64,000 bases of DNA from CAWCAW01 sp963714125 (lineage in GTDB: Bacteria; Actinomycetota; Acidimicrobiia; Acidimicrobiales; UBA8190): assembly GCA_963714125.1 (NCBI GenBank), contig OY970234.1:3844001-3908000 (forward strand). The letters run 5' to 3'. Position numbers and translations under genes: made by a program. The notes beneath the pieces were generated by a model that saw only the letters and a list, made by a program, of their open reading frames with translations, did no database searches and was not told the DNA's origin. Below are positions 8,282 to 19,165 of the stretch, piece by piece. Each line of letters begins with the position of its first letter. Position 1 is the first letter of the stretch.

Positions 8282-9046
8282 TCAGGCTCCGAGTGTCCGC
8301 ATCCGCTCGAGAACGGAGTCCGCCGTGGGCGCATCGAGTTCGTCGACGACGGCGCCATCGGCAAGAAACAGCACACGATCGGCATAGCTGGCGCCGTGGG
8401 GATCATGCGTCACCATGACGATGGACTGGCCCCACTCCTTGACCGACTTGCGCAGGAACTCGAGCAACTCAGCCGAAGCATTGGAGTCGAGGTTGCCAGT
8501 GGGCTCGTCGGCGAAAATGAGGTCAGGACGATTCATCAGTGCCCGAGCACAAGCCACCCGTTGCTGCTGTCCTCCGGACATCTCGTTGGGACGGTGGGAC
8601 AACCTGTCACCGATGCCGAGCTGCCCGACCAGGTAGTCGAACCACTCCTTGTCCACCTTGGCGCCGGCCAGGTCAGCGGGGAGCGTGATGTTCTCGGCCG
8701 CGGTGAGGGTGGGAACGAGGTTGAACGACTGGAACACGAACCCCACCCGGTCGCGCCGCATCTGGGTGAGTCCGGCATCATTCAGGCTCCCGATGTCCTG
8801 GCCTCCGACATAACAGTGTCCCGCCGTCGGCTGGTCGAGACCTGCCATGCAGTGCATGAGCGTCGACTTCCCCGAACCTGATGGGCCCATGACCGCGTTG
8901 AAATGGCCGCGCCCGAAGACCACGTTGACGCCGGCCAGGGCGTGCACCTCGGAGTGACCGATGCCATAGGTTTTGCGCAGATCGACGGCCTGAGCTGCAG
9001 GCGACGTCTGCAGATCGCCGGTTGGTGTGTCCGAAGTCAGGGTCAT
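8282..9046 (-). CDS. ABC transporter ATP-binding protein (LolD/MacB type)
   Basis: 254 residues from ATG 9046, which has AGGAG six bases upstream; further upstream in-frame codons would add a non-homologous leader. Walker A is GPSGSGKST, the Q-loop FQSFNLVP, the signature MSGGQQQRVACARAL, Walker B LIFADEPTGNLDS and the H-loop VTHDP. The E-P-T-G-N-L-D run and the Q-rich signature are typical of the LolD/MacB/FtsE group. It energises the permease encoded next to it. No regulator is adjacent; the 193 bases upstream hold no gene I can support. Confidence 0.95.
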   Translation of the reverse strand: MTLTSDTPTGDLQTSPAAQAVDLRKTYGIGHSEVHALAGVNVVFGRGHFNAVMGPSGSGKSTLMHCMAGLDQPTAGHCYVGGQDIGSLNDAGLTQMRRDRVGFVFQSFNLVPTLTAAENITLPADLAGAKVDKEWFDYLVGQLGIGDRLSHRPNEMSGGQQQRVACARALMNRPDLIFADEPTGNLDSNASAELLEFLRKSVKEWGQSIVMVTHDPHGASYADRVLFLADGAVVDELDAPTADSVLERMRTLGA

Positions 9047-9239
9047 GTCTCCTCGCAGGGCACAGGGAACAAAAGAAGTATTCCCCAAGGACCCGACGAC
9101 CTTTGACATGGGCAACGGCCTGCGCAAGGGCGCCGGCCGTGCCACCACCGACATTTGCGCCTCTATTGATCGCGATGGCGACAATCAATTGGTGATGGCG
9201 CTACCACCTCCGTGAAAAGCAGTCGGTGCGACCGCGCCG

Positions 9240-10472
9240 TCAGTGACTCGCCTGCCAAGCGGTCTCTGCACCGGTGACGTCAAGCAGCAAGTTGCCGAGG
9301 GCGAGGTTGATGTCGTCGGTGTGATATCCCCAGTCCGGCCCCAGGGCCTCGGTTACCACAGGCCTGGTGTCCCCGGGCCCGCCGACGTCGCTGACTTGGA
9401 GCCAGGTCGCCCCACCTTGACTCGTGCAAGTGGCCGAGTACAGACCGGGGTACGTCACCCAAGGAGTTGTCACCGCCGGCGTCAGACCCGTCTGCGTGGT
9501 TGAGACGAACAACGGCGCAAGTTGGCCGGTCCCTCCGCCCAAGGCGGCCGGGTTGACGCAGGCAACCTGTTCGCCACTTCCCGTTGACTGTCCCGACTGC
9601 AAGCTCACTCCTTGTCCGGGTCGTCCGACGACGGCCGCAGCCGGAGGCTCAGAAGGAAAAGCGGAGTAGGCGATGACACAACCGCTCTGCAAGGCAGCGG
9701 TACAAAGGGGCACATCAGAAAACGTGGCCCCCACGTTGGCGCCAGTGGGTACCTGCAAGTTGCCCCCAGCGAGGATGGCCACCACCAGGCGCCGTCGCAG
9801 CGCGGGGTCACTGTCGAATTGCGTGGCGATGAGATGGATGAGGATGGCCGAGCCCTGGGAATCTCCGATAAGGATGATGGGACGGTTGCCGGCGTCGTGG
9901 GCGACGAAGTCGTCCCACGCCGAAACGAGACTTTGGTACGCCACCGTAAACGTCGAATGAAGCGTGGCGGTGGCGCCCGAGGCGTTGCCAAGTCCCGTCT
10001 CGATGCTTAGCGCCGTGGCTTGGCGGTACATCGGTGCCCACACCGAGCAGACTTGCGAGAACTGGGACGCCTGCACCGCGGCCGAGTCGATCTCCGTTTT
10101 CTGCACCTCGAGATTGGCGTTAGCAGTTTCCTGCGCGCTCACGGTTGGGTACACGTAGAAGCAATCGAAGCTGGCCGCCGTCGATGGTGCCGGGAGCCCG
10201 GCCAGTGTCAGGGCCTGTCGTAGCCCGCTCGCGGGAACCGACGTGAGAGAGGGGCTAAAGGCACACGGGTCCATGGCCATGCCGGGCCGGCATAACCACA
10301 CGGTGGTGGAGGTCGTTGAAGGAGAGGTGCTCGTCGTCGAGCTACTGGCCGACGGCGATGAGGCCGAGCACGAGGCACCGAATGCTGCCACCACCAATAG
10401 GGCGGCGCCGATGATGCCCCGGTGCCACGTACGGCGACGCGCCGACTCTGAAGATATGCAACCTATTTGCAT
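9240..10472 (-). CDS. DUF3089-type alpha/beta-hydrolase, probable lipoprotein
   Basis: 410 residues from ATG 10472. The N-terminus is a signal sequence ending in AAFGASC, a slightly atypical lipobox, followed by a Ser/Thr-rich tether, so a membrane-anchored external enzyme is likely. The body starts with CFYVYPTVSAQ and contains IGDSQGSAIL, whose Gly-X-Ser-X-Gly holds the presumed nucleophile; this pattern matches DUF3089 proteins, which resemble lipases and carboxylesterases. The substrate is unknown. The gene is divergent from a MarR regulator with only six bases between start codons, and a palindrome covers its own start, so that regulator very likely controls it. Confidence 0.8.
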   Translation of the reverse strand: MQIGCISSESARRRTWHRGIIGAALLVVAAFGASCSASSPSASSSTTSTSPSTTSTTVWLCRPGMAMDPCAFSPSLTSVPASGLRQALTLAGLPAPSTAASFDCFYVYPTVSAQETANANLEVQKTEIDSAAVQASQFSQVCSVWAPMYRQATALSIETGLGNASGATATLHSTFTVAYQSLVSAWDDFVAHDAGNRPIILIGDSQGSAILIHLIATQFDSDPALRRRLVVAILAGGNLQVPTGANVGATFSDVPLCTAALQSGCVIAYSAFPSEPPAAAVVGRPGQGVSLQSGQSTGSGEQVACVNPAALGGGTGQLAPLFVSTTQTGLTPAVTTPWVTYPGLYSATCTSQGGATWLQVSDVGGPGDTRPVVTEALGPDWGYHTDDINLALGNLLLDVTGAETAWQASH

Positions 10473-10474
10473 AT
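10454..10474. promoter_or_regulatory. Palindromic operator candidate between hydrolase and marR genes
   Basis: Perfect 8-bp arms ATATGCAA and TTGCATAT flank the 5 bases CCTAT. The site covers the hydrolase start codon (10470-10472) and lies just before the MarR start. Size and symmetry fit a MarR-dimer site. Confidence 0.65.
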
Positions 10475-10478
10475 TAAA

Positions 10479-10970
10479 GTGTGGCTCATCGTGGCGTCGG
10501 ATGCAAGATCTCCCTATCGCTTTGGAGACGTCCTCGCTGTCGCTCGCCGCAGTTGGATTCGGCAGATGCAAGCACTCATGCAAGAGGCCGGCTTCGATGG
10601 TTACCGTGAGACCGATGCATGGTTGCTGCGCCTGCTCGGCCAAGAGCCCCGGGCCATCGGCGAACTCGGAGAGATAGTCGGAGTCACTCGTCAAGCGGCA
10701 CGACAACTCGCGGGCGGTCTGGCCGAACGTGGATACGCGTACTTCAGCAGCGATCCCCACGACGCGCGCCGAACCATGGTCGTTCTCACTCGTAGCGGCC
10801 GAAGCTACGGGCGAGCCGTCGCCGCCGCTCAAGACGGGCTCAACGACGCCATGCGAGACCGGGTGAGCGCCAAGGAGCTCGCCATCACTGACTCCGTGCT
10901 CCGAGCTGTCCTGCCTACAGCGGTGGCTCGCCGCCGACTCGACGAGAACGTGCCTCCGCCGAGCAAGTGA
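10479..10970 (+). CDS. MarR-family transcriptional regulator
   Basis: 163 residues from GTG 10479 (GTG 10491 is an alternative; the TTG at 10467 lies inside the palindrome). The winged-helix region reads WLLRLLGQEPRAIGELGEIVGVTRQAARQLAGGLAERGYAYFSSDPHDARRTMVVLTRSG, with the Asp-X-Arg wing of the MarR family. It is divergent from the DUF3089 lipoprotein hydrolase and 42 bases upstream of an NmrA-like reductase gene. It probably represses itself and the hydrolase through the palindrome at 10454-10474. The ligand is unknown. Confidence 0.85.
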   Translation: MWLIVASDARSPYRFGDVLAVARRSWIRQMQALMQEAGFDGYRETDAWLLRLLGQEPRAIGELGEIVGVTRQAARQLAGGLAERGYAYFSSDPHDARRTMVVLTRSGRSYGRAVAAAQDGLNDAMRDRVSAKELAITDSVLRAVLPTAVARRRLDENVPPPSK

Positions 10971-11012
10971 TTTAGCTTTAGCCGCGCACCCCAATCGTGA
11001 GAGGCACCGTCG

Positions 11013-11774
11013 GTGGAACAGATACTGGTGACAGGCGGTACCGGCACTCTGGGGCGAGTCGTGGTGGAGTACCTCCTGGCCGGCGGGGCCGAGGTACGGG
11101 TACTGAGCCGGCGCCCGCGTAGTGAGGGGTCAGCGGCGTCGAGTTGGGCGATCGGCGATCTCCGCAAAGGACACGGCATCGAGGCGGCCGTGGCCGGGAC
11201 CGACGTCATCATCCACTGTGCCAGCCAGCGGGGCGATATCGAATCGGCCCGACATCTGATCAATGCCGCCCGCGCCGCCAACGCCCATGTGGTCTACATC
11301 TCTATTGTTGGCGTCGATCAGGTGCCGCTCGGCTATTACAAGGCGAAGCTCGGAGTTGAACAACTCCTCGAGGGTTCGGGATTGCCGTGGACGATCCTGC
11401 GCACTACTCAGTTCCACAATCTCATCGTGAGTGGCTGTGACGCGCTGGCCCGCCTACCGGTAATGGCGGTACCGGCCCGCATGCAGTTTCAGCCCATCGA
11501 AGTCCGCGAAGTGGCGGCCCGACTCGTTGAGCTCGCGGCCGGTGCCCCCGCGGCGCGGGTGCCGGACATGGGCGGCCCCCAAGCGCTCACCTTCACTGAC
11601 CTGGCTCGTAGCTATCTTGACGCACGCCGGCGAAGGCGTGCCGTGGTGCCGATCCGCATCCCCGGTGCCACCGCCGCCGCATTTCGGCGCGGCGACCACC
11701 TCGCACTGGGCCACGCCGTCGGCCAAGGCACCTTCGGCCAGTTCCTGGCCCAACGCTTTCCGCCCACGGGGTAA
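11013..11774 (+). CDS. NmrA-like / atypical SDR NAD(P)-binding protein
   Basis: 253 residues from GTG 11013. The nucleotide-binding start is LVTGGTGTLGRVVVEYLL (Thr-Gly-X-X-Gly-X-X-Gly). The canonical SDR Tyr-X-X-X-Lys is present as YYKAKLGVEQLL, and PWTILRTTQFHNLI is typical of the NmrA/NAD(P)H-quinone-reductase-like branch. It may be a redox-sensing or quinone-reducing protein; the reaction is not determined. It follows the MarR gene in the same direction and may be co-regulated with it. Confidence 0.85.
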   Translation: MEQILVTGGTGTLGRVVVEYLLAGGAEVRVLSRRPRSEGSAASSWAIGDLRKGHGIEAAVAGTDVIIHCASQRGDIESARHLINAARAANAHVVYISIVGVDQVPLGYYKAKLGVEQLLEGSGLPWTILRTTQFHNLIVSGCDALARLPVMAVPARMQFQPIEVREVAARLVELAAGAPAARVPDMGGPQALTFTDLARSYLDARRRRRAVVPIRIPGATAAAFRRGDHLALGHAVGQGTFGQFLAQRFPPTG

Positions 11775-11815
11775 GGAGCTGGGGGGCGGCCCTTATCGAA
11801 GTGAGGATGTGCCCT

Positions 11816-12658
11816 TTATGAAACAGAAACCCAGGTGACACCGATCATCTGAGGTCCACCATGGGTGCCCGGCACGGCCCCGAGCTTTCCCACCCGCAGC
11901 GAATCCCGGGGGAACTCCGGAGCGATGAGCTCGAGAAATTCGTCGATGTCAGGTGCCTCGCTGTGCATGACGGCGACATGGTCGATCCGTCCGGCCCTCT
12001 TCATGCGTTCGTAGAGCATCTGCATGGCCCGCTTGCGAGTACGGGCCTTACCAGCTTCTTCGACCACGCCTCCGCTGATATCGATCAGGGGCTTGATCGA
12101 CAGCAAGGATCCCACCATCGCCTTGGCGTTTCCGATGCGACCACCTCGGCGCAGGTTTTCGAGCGTGTTCAGAATGGCGAACACATGCGTTCGGGGGATC
12201 AACTCGCCCACCCGGCGCAAGATCCGATCCGCATCGCCGCCGTCGGCAGCAACCTTGGCGGCCTCGATGACCAGGGTTCCCAGCCCACTTGATACCGACC
12301 GACTGTCGACGATGTGGATGGGCATGCGGCCCTCACAGCTCTGGGCCGCCGTCTGCGCCGATTGAAGGGTTGTCGACAGCGAACTGGACAAGTTGATGCA
12401 GATCACGGCGTCCGCACCGCCCTCAGCGGAGACGCGAAAGGCCTGTTCGAAGGCGCCCGGGGATGGGCAGGCCGTCTGGGGGAGCTCGGCGGAGTTTGCC
12501 ATCCGCTTGTAGAAGTCCTCGACGCTCAGGTCGTCGCGATCCGAGAACTCTTCGCTGCCGAAGCGGATGCTCAGGGGCACGATGGTGATGTCCAACTGGT
12601 CGGCCTCGTCCTGCTCGAGGTCGCACGAGCTGTCACTCACAATGTCGACACGTGCCAT
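11816..12658 (-). CDS. DegV-family fatty-acid-binding protein
   Basis: 280 residues from ATG 12658, preceded by AGGAGG. The family start VDIVSDSSCDLEQDEADQLDITIVPLSI, the middle CINLSSSLSTTLQSA and the LENLRRGGRIGNA segment match DegV proteins, which bind a single fatty acid and in Firmicutes and some actinobacteria (FakB) present it to a DhaK-like kinase FakA. No fakA is in the window, so pairing is unproven. Length is normal. Transcribed alone, convergent with the reductase gene. Confidence 0.92.
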   Translation of the reverse strand: MARVDIVSDSSCDLEQDEADQLDITIVPLSIRFGSEEFSDRDDLSVEDFYKRMANSAELPQTACPSPGAFEQAFRVSAEGGADAVICINLSSSLSTTLQSAQTAAQSCEGRMPIHIVDSRSVSSGLGTLVIEAAKVAADGGDADRILRRVGELIPRTHVFAILNTLENLRRGGRIGNAKAMVGSLLSIKPLIDISGGVVEEAGKARTRKRAMQMLYERMKRAGRIDHVAVMHSEAPDIDEFLELIAPEFPRDSLRVGKLGAVPGTHGGPQMIGVTWVSVS

Positions 12659-12945
12659 GGGGGTCCTCCTCGCCGGTACCACCCGACCTGGCCATCCGCA
12701 TGGCCCGGGAGCCGATTGCCAGAGCGGCTCGTAATGGGCCGTTTCCTTCTTTGACTCCATCAGGATGACAGCCATCGCCACGGCTTGCCAGCACAACGGC
12801 CGAAAGCGGCCCAAAGGGCATGGCGGCGGCCGATCCCAGGCCCGCCCACACCTCTCGTTTTCCTGTGCCCGGCCCCAAGGAGCCGGTGCTACCGTGCCGC
12901 CGCAGGAGGCGGCGTCCCCAGCCATGTCCCTGCCAAAGGTTGTCC

Positions 12946-13266
12946 ATGCGATCCGGCCGTAACGACATGTGGAAGCAGGTGACCCAGCTGCTGCGGGGTC
13001 GCCCCGGCTGGACGGTCCAGGCCACGCCGACCCCCGGTGACGATCCCGTGTGGTGCTTCGGCGCTCGAGGCCAAGTCGAACTGGCCGTAAGGGTTGACGG
13101 TGGCGTGATCCGGCTACAGGTCTCCGAGACCGATCAAGACCTCACGTTCTCCACCACCGCCGATTTGGTGACATGGCTAAAGGCGCACATGCCGAATTCG
13201 TTCATGGACAAACCGGACAGCGCGCTGGACCGGCTGAAGGTGGGCAAGCTGTTCGAGTGGCGCTAG
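12946..13266 (+). CDS. Hypothetical protein, 106 residues
   Basis: I do not recognise this protein. ATG 12946 is the most likely start; ATG 12967 (MWKQV...) is possible. It is soluble, with GRPGWTVQATPTPGDDPVWCFGA early and a C-terminal helix TWLKAHMPNSFMDKPDSALDRLKVG. The first part looks like beta strands, perhaps a small antiparallel sheet. GC-rich third positions and a clean end 57 bases before katG support a real gene. No functional link to katG is implied. Confidence 0.6.
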   Translation: MRSGRNDMWKQVTQLLRGRPGWTVQATPTPGDDPVWCFGARGQVELAVRVDGGVIRLQVSETDQDLTFSTTADLVTWLKAHMPNSFMDKPDSALDRLKVGKLFEWR

Positions 13267-13323
13267 CGACGCACTCGGCCGGTACCATCGGCGCAGTGAC
13301 CAGTTGAGCAGTCGAGGAGCGCC

Positions 13324-15555
<2,232 letters not shown>

Positions 15556-16036
15556 GGTATTCCGCATCGGTGACGAGGTCTCCCCAGTGCGCATCACCTT
15601 CGGTCATGGAGATGTGCGTCATGAAGTGCCCCGGGGCCGATCCATGCCAGTGTTCCTCGCCATCGGGCGCGTAGACGATGTCGCCGGGGCGGATCTCGAG
15701 AATTTTCTCCCCGCGTGGTTGGACCAATCCCTTGCCTTCGGTGACATAAAGGGTCTGGCCCAGGGTGTGGGAGTGCCAGGCGGTGCGGGCTCCGGGACTG
15801 AAGTGCACAGCGTTGACGTTGATACGTGACGGCTCTTGTCCTCTGGCGATGGCGTCGACCCAGACGTCACCACTGAACATCTCGGCGGGGCCTTTGCCCG
15901 ATGGTTGTTTGGGCCGAAGTTCCATGCACGTTCCTCCTGGCCGCCATCGGCCCGCCATCCGAGCTGCACAAAGCAGATTTCGTCGGCAGTGTATCGGTCG
16001 TCGTCAACACGGAGCGGGAAACGGACAACCACTCCC

Positions 16037-17005
16037 CTACGGGACGATCACCGTTCGCGTACCGGGGACATCGGGCTGCGCCCACACGGACTCGATGCTG
16101 CTCAGGGCGGCGCTGCGAACGACGATCTTCAGCGCGCCCGAGTTGATCTCATCGATGAGGGACGGCAGTTCGGCCATATAGCCTTCGCGTGACACCGCAC
16201 CTTGGCCGTTGCCTTGAATGCGAAGGTTCGCCGAGCGAAGGGCCACAGAAGGAAGCTCGAGTGTCGGCCCCGCTTGGGCGCCAATCTGTATCCAGTTGAG
16301 GGCTCGGCTGCGATCCGATCGGGCCGTCAGTAATGCCATGATGGCGAGCTCAGCGGGCTTGGCCCAGAGATAGTCGATGACAATGTCGACCTCGGCGGCC
16401 GCCGAGGCCAAGGCACTCGCTGTCCGCTCTGTGTCCTCGGTGAGCTGCACGAGGTCATCAGCGCCGACGTCGGTGAGCGCAGCCAGACGCGTGGCATCGC
16501 GACCGGCCCCGACGACGCGACCGGCCCCGAGGCGCCTGGCGATCTGCACCGCCATCGTCCCGGCATTGCCAGTGGCACCCAGCACGAGCACACCTTGGCC
16601 GGGCTCGATGGGCACACGACGACGCAGCGCCACCCACGACGACATGGCCGGATTCATGGCGGCGGCGATGCGCTGCGCATCGGCGTTGTCAGGCAATGGA
16701 ACCATCCGCCGTAGGTCGATGACCGCCTTGTCGGCCATGGCGCCGGGATACTCATCGTCAGCCACGAAGTAGACCCGAGTGCCGTCAGCGCGGCGCCCGA
16801 CCCCGTCCACACCGGGAATCATGGGGAGTTCGCCCGTACTGGTGTAGTGCCGCCCTGCCGCATCGCTTCGCACGCGGGGATGGAGACCGACGGCCAGGAC
16901 GTCAACCAACTCGTGATCGTCGTCCTGGGGCGCCGGTACAGCAAAGTCCTGATAATGAGGGGGCTCGTCGAACGATGTGACGACCGCCGCGTGCATCTTG
17001 TCCAT
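16037..17005 (-). CDS. Zinc-free medium-chain dehydrogenase (quinone oxidoreductase-like)
   Basis: 322 residues. GroES-like N-terminal domain (about 1-120) with PGVDGVGRRADGTRVYF, then a Rossmann domain with VLVLGATGNAGTMAVQIARRLGAGRVVGAGR. The catalytic-zinc Cys/His ligands of true alcohol dehydrogenases are absent, so it belongs to the NADPH quinone-reductase-like MDR branch. ATG 17005 follows a purine-rich ribosome site; ATG 16996 is possible. It is divergent from a MarR regulator with a duplicated operator-like sequence between them, implying induction by an electrophile, phenolic or quinone (inference). Confidence 0.88.
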   Translation of the reverse strand: MDKMHAAVVTSFDEPPHYQDFAVPAPQDDDHELVDVLAVGLHPRVRSDAAGRHYTSTGELPMIPGVDGVGRRADGTRVYFVADDEYPGAMADKAVIDLRRMVPLPDNADAQRIAAAMNPAMSSWVALRRRVPIEPGQGVLVLGATGNAGTMAVQIARRLGAGRVVGAGRDATRLAALTDVGADDLVQLTEDTERTASALASAAAEVDIVIDYLWAKPAELAIMALLTARSDRSRALNWIQIGAQAGPTLELPSVALRSANLRIQGNGQGAVSREGYMAELPSLIDEINSGALKIVVRSAALSSIESVWAQPDVPGTRTVIVP

Positions 17006-17040
17006 GGGTGCCTATCCCCTTCCCACGCCGCCAGGCCATT

Positions 17041-17078
17041 TAGTTGGTGTCACGTACAATATAGTTTGTGTGACGTAC
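17041..17078. promoter_or_regulatory. Direct-repeat operator candidate, MDR/marR intergenic
   Basis: TAGTTGGTGTCACGTAC (17041-17057) and TAGTTTGTGTGACGTAC (17062-17078) differ at two positions and start 21 bp apart, two helical turns. The second continues to ACTA, making a rough TAGT..GT...AC..ACTA palindrome. It lies over the likely -35 of the marR promoter, whose -10 TAGGAT is at 17088-17093. Confidence 0.65.
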
Positions 17079-17099
17079 TATCGCAAGTAGGATAGGGGC

Positions 17100-17582
17100 G
17101 TGGCACCGACGACAACTCCCCGGCCGCACCAAGACCGATCCAGTCACGGCGACTTCGACATCGTCGATGCGCTGGCCGAACTGAGCTTCTTCGTCCAAGG
17201 GGCGTTGGCCAAACACGCCGCTACCCTCGACCTGTCGATGATCCAAACCCGGCTCTTGGGTGTGCTGCGCGACAGGGAACCGACCATGCAGGAATTGGCC
17301 AGGATTCTCGAATTGGACAAGTCGAGTGTGACTGGTCTCGTCGATCGGGCCGAGAGACGGGGGCTTGTGCAGAGAACTCCGTCCACCGACGACCGGCGCG
17401 CCATTCGTGTCGCCCTGACGGCCTCAGGGCGGCGACACATCCGCGACGTCGGCGCCGCGTTTCAGCGCGATATTGCGGCGGCCACAGCGCCTCTGTCCCC
17501 CGCCGACAAGAAGAAACTGTCGAGCCTGGCCCGCAGAGTGATCGACGCACGCCCGACACAGCCTCGAGGACCCCGACGCTGA
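17100..17582 (+). CDS. MarR-family transcriptional regulator
   Basis: 160 residues from GTG 17100, which lies six bases after a TAGGAT box, fitting a leaderless mRNA. The winged helix is clear: PTMQELARILELDKSSVTGLVDRAERRGLVQRTPSTDDRRAIRVALTASGRR. The D-D-R-R-A wing is typical of MarR. No conserved Cys near the N-terminus, so it is not an OhrR-type thiol sensor. It probably represses itself and the divergent quinone-reductase-like gene through the repeats at 17041-17078. Confidence 0.9.
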   Translation: MAPTTTPRPHQDRSSHGDFDIVDALAELSFFVQGALAKHAATLDLSMIQTRLLGVLRDREPTMQELARILELDKSSVTGLVDRAERRGLVQRTPSTDDRRAIRVALTASGRRHIRDVGAAFQRDIAAATAPLSPADKKKLSSLARRVIDARPTQPRGPRR

Positions 17583-17620
17583 GGACGCCAATCCGCCTCA
17601 GACCAACACCTGCAGCCCCC

Positions 17621-18103
17621 TCAGGACGTCCACTGCGCAATCCATTCGCCCGTCACCTGTTTGCCGACGACGTTGAGCCTGTTCCAGGCGTTGATGGCGG
17701 CGATGGCCACTACCAACGCGGCTAAGGCCGGCTCGTCGTAGTGCTTGGCCGCCTCGTCGAACACACCGTCGGGAACCGGATCGGCGCTGTCAGCCAGGCG
17801 GGTGCCCGCCTCGGTCAACGCCAGCACGGCGCGCTCGGCTTCGGTGAAGTATTCGGTCTCACGCCACGCCGCCAAGGTGAACATGCGGGCGTCAGTTTCA
17901 CCCGCCTTCTTCGCACCGCGACTGTGGATGTCGAGGCAAACGGCACAGCCATTGATCTGGCTGGCCCGTAGGCCGATCAGCTCGAGCGTCGACGTCGACA
18001 CTCCGGCTTCCACGGCCGCGTCAGTGGCGGCCTTGCTCAGCGCCTGCATGGCCTCCATCACTCCGGGAACACTGACGGCCGGGCTTTTCATGCGTGAATG
18101 CAT
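17621..18103 (-). CDS. AhpD-like carboxymuconolactone decarboxylase family protein
   Basis: 160 residues from ATG 18103 with GGAGGAG upstream. The AhpD-type redox motif NGCAVCLDIHSRGAKKAG holds Cys53, Cys56 and His60. Such proteins are thiol-peroxidase-like enzymes or alkylhydroperoxidase partners. The C-terminal INAWNRLNVV segment is typical of this branch. The gene stands alone, with a MarR gene ending 39 bases away on the opposite strand. A similar but distinct family member, tied to an ECF41 sigma factor, is at 59783-60262. Confidence 0.9.
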   Translation of the reverse strand: MHSRMKSPAVSVPGVMEAMQALSKAATDAAVEAGVSTSTLELIGLRASQINGCAVCLDIHSRGAKKAGETDARMFTLAAWRETEYFTEAERAVLALTEAGTRLADSADPVPDGVFDEAAKHYDEPALAALVVAIAAINAWNRLNVVGKQVTGEWIAQWTS

Positions 18104-18151
18104 GGCGTCTCCTCCTCGAATCCGAGCGCCTCTGTGGTTTGGCCCTTCTTT

Positions 18152-19075
18152 CTATCCCTGCCGGTAGTAGTGGTCCTCGTCAAGGTCGTCGAGGAGGCTG
18201 GGCCCCGTCGGCGTCCAACCCAGGAGCTCGCGGGTGAGGGTGGCGGTGGCGGAGATGTCCATGGCGATGAAGCGGCCCAGGTGGGCGAAATGTTCGGGGG
18301 CATCGCCAAGAGCTACCGACTGGGTCGGGACGCCCAGATGACGGCTCATCACCTCGGCAACTTGCCGGATGGGCACACCCTCATCGGCCACGGCGTGCAA
18401 AACCGAACCACCGGGAGCGCCCTCCACGGCCAGGCGGGCCAGGCGGGCGGCATCGGAACGGTGGACGGCCGGCCACCGGTTCGCCCCGTCACCCACATAC
18501 CCGGCCACTCCCCGCTGGCGGGCCACGGCAACGAGGGTGGCCATGAACCCGTGGTCACCGTCGCCATGGACGCTCGGGGGAAGACGCAGCACCGACGAGC
18601 GGATGCCGACGCCGCGCAGGGACAGGACGAAAAGAGCAGTGGCAGCCCGCAGCCCGGCAGGGTTGGCCCGGGCCTCGGGGCTCGGCACCATCCCGTCGTC
18701 CTCGGTGGCGACCCGGCCAGGCGGGAGCCCGGCCAGGCCAGAGGCGAGAACAAAGGGGCGCTCGGAGCCCGCCAGGGCGGCGCCCATGACCTCCACGGCC
18801 CGCCGATCGGCGGCCGCCGCGGTGGCGAAGTCGCCCCCAAAGGCCACTTCGTGCTGAAAGGCCAGGTGGATCACGCCGTCGGCGTCGGCCGCGGCGGCGG
18901 CCAGACCGGCCGGGTCGTCGAGATCACCTCGCCAGACGGTGGCGCCGACCGCCTCGAGACTCTGCGCCGACGCATCCGAACGGGCCAGGCCCACCACCTC
19001 GTGACCGGCTCCGAGCAACTCGGGAACGACAGCCGAGCCGATCCAGCCTGACGCACCGGTGACAAAGATTCGCAT
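18152..19075 (-). CDS. SDR-family NAD(P)-dependent oxidoreductase (extended, epimerase-like)
   Basis: 307 residues from ATG 19075, preceded by GGAGGTC. The Rossmann start is IFVTGASGWIGSAVVPELLGAGHEVVGLARSD. The body follows the extended NAD-dependent epimerase/dehydratase pattern (DGVIHLAFQHEVAFGG, LRLPPSVHGDGDHGFM). The catalytic Tyr-X-X-X-Lys is not evident at the usual position, as in many members of this branch. It is divergent from a TetR gene with two operator-like palindromes between them, so it is very likely that regulator's target. Confidence 0.87.
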   Translation of the reverse strand: MRIFVTGASGWIGSAVVPELLGAGHEVVGLARSDASAQSLEAVGATVWRGDLDDPAGLAAAAADADGVIHLAFQHEVAFGGDFATAAAADRRAVEVMGAALAGSERPFVLASGLAGLPPGRVATEDDGMVPSPEARANPAGLRAATALFVLSLRGVGIRSSVLRLPPSVHGDGDHGFMATLVAVARQRGVAGYVGDGANRWPAVHRSDAARLARLAVEGAPGGSVLHAVADEGVPIRQVAEVMSRHLGVPTQSVALGDAPEHFAHLGRFIAMDISATATLTRELLGWTPTGPSLLDDLDEDHYYRQG

Positions 19076-19098
19076 GGGACGACCTCCAGGGGGCGGTA

Positions 19099-19152
19099 TT
19101 GATGTCAGTAACTGCCATCAACCCTAAAACTGATGTCTGTGACTGTCAACAC
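19099..19152. promoter_or_regulatory. Two palindromic operators, SDR/tetR intergenic
   Basis: Site 1 (19099-19121): arms TTGATGTCAGT and ACTGCCATCAA around one A, 10 of 11 pairs match. Site 2 (19130-19152) is a weaker copy, about 17 of 23 bases identical, centred 31 bp away. Site 2 covers the in-frame ATG at 19133, so the tetR start is more likely ATG 19166, seven bases after TAAGAT (19153-19158). Confidence 0.72.
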
Positions 19153-19165
19153 TAAGATTCGAGCC

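Noticed and set aside
17579..17601. CTGAGG/CCTCAG stem after the marR gene as terminator
   Set aside because: The stem is short with a mismatch and lacks a T-tract on either strand.
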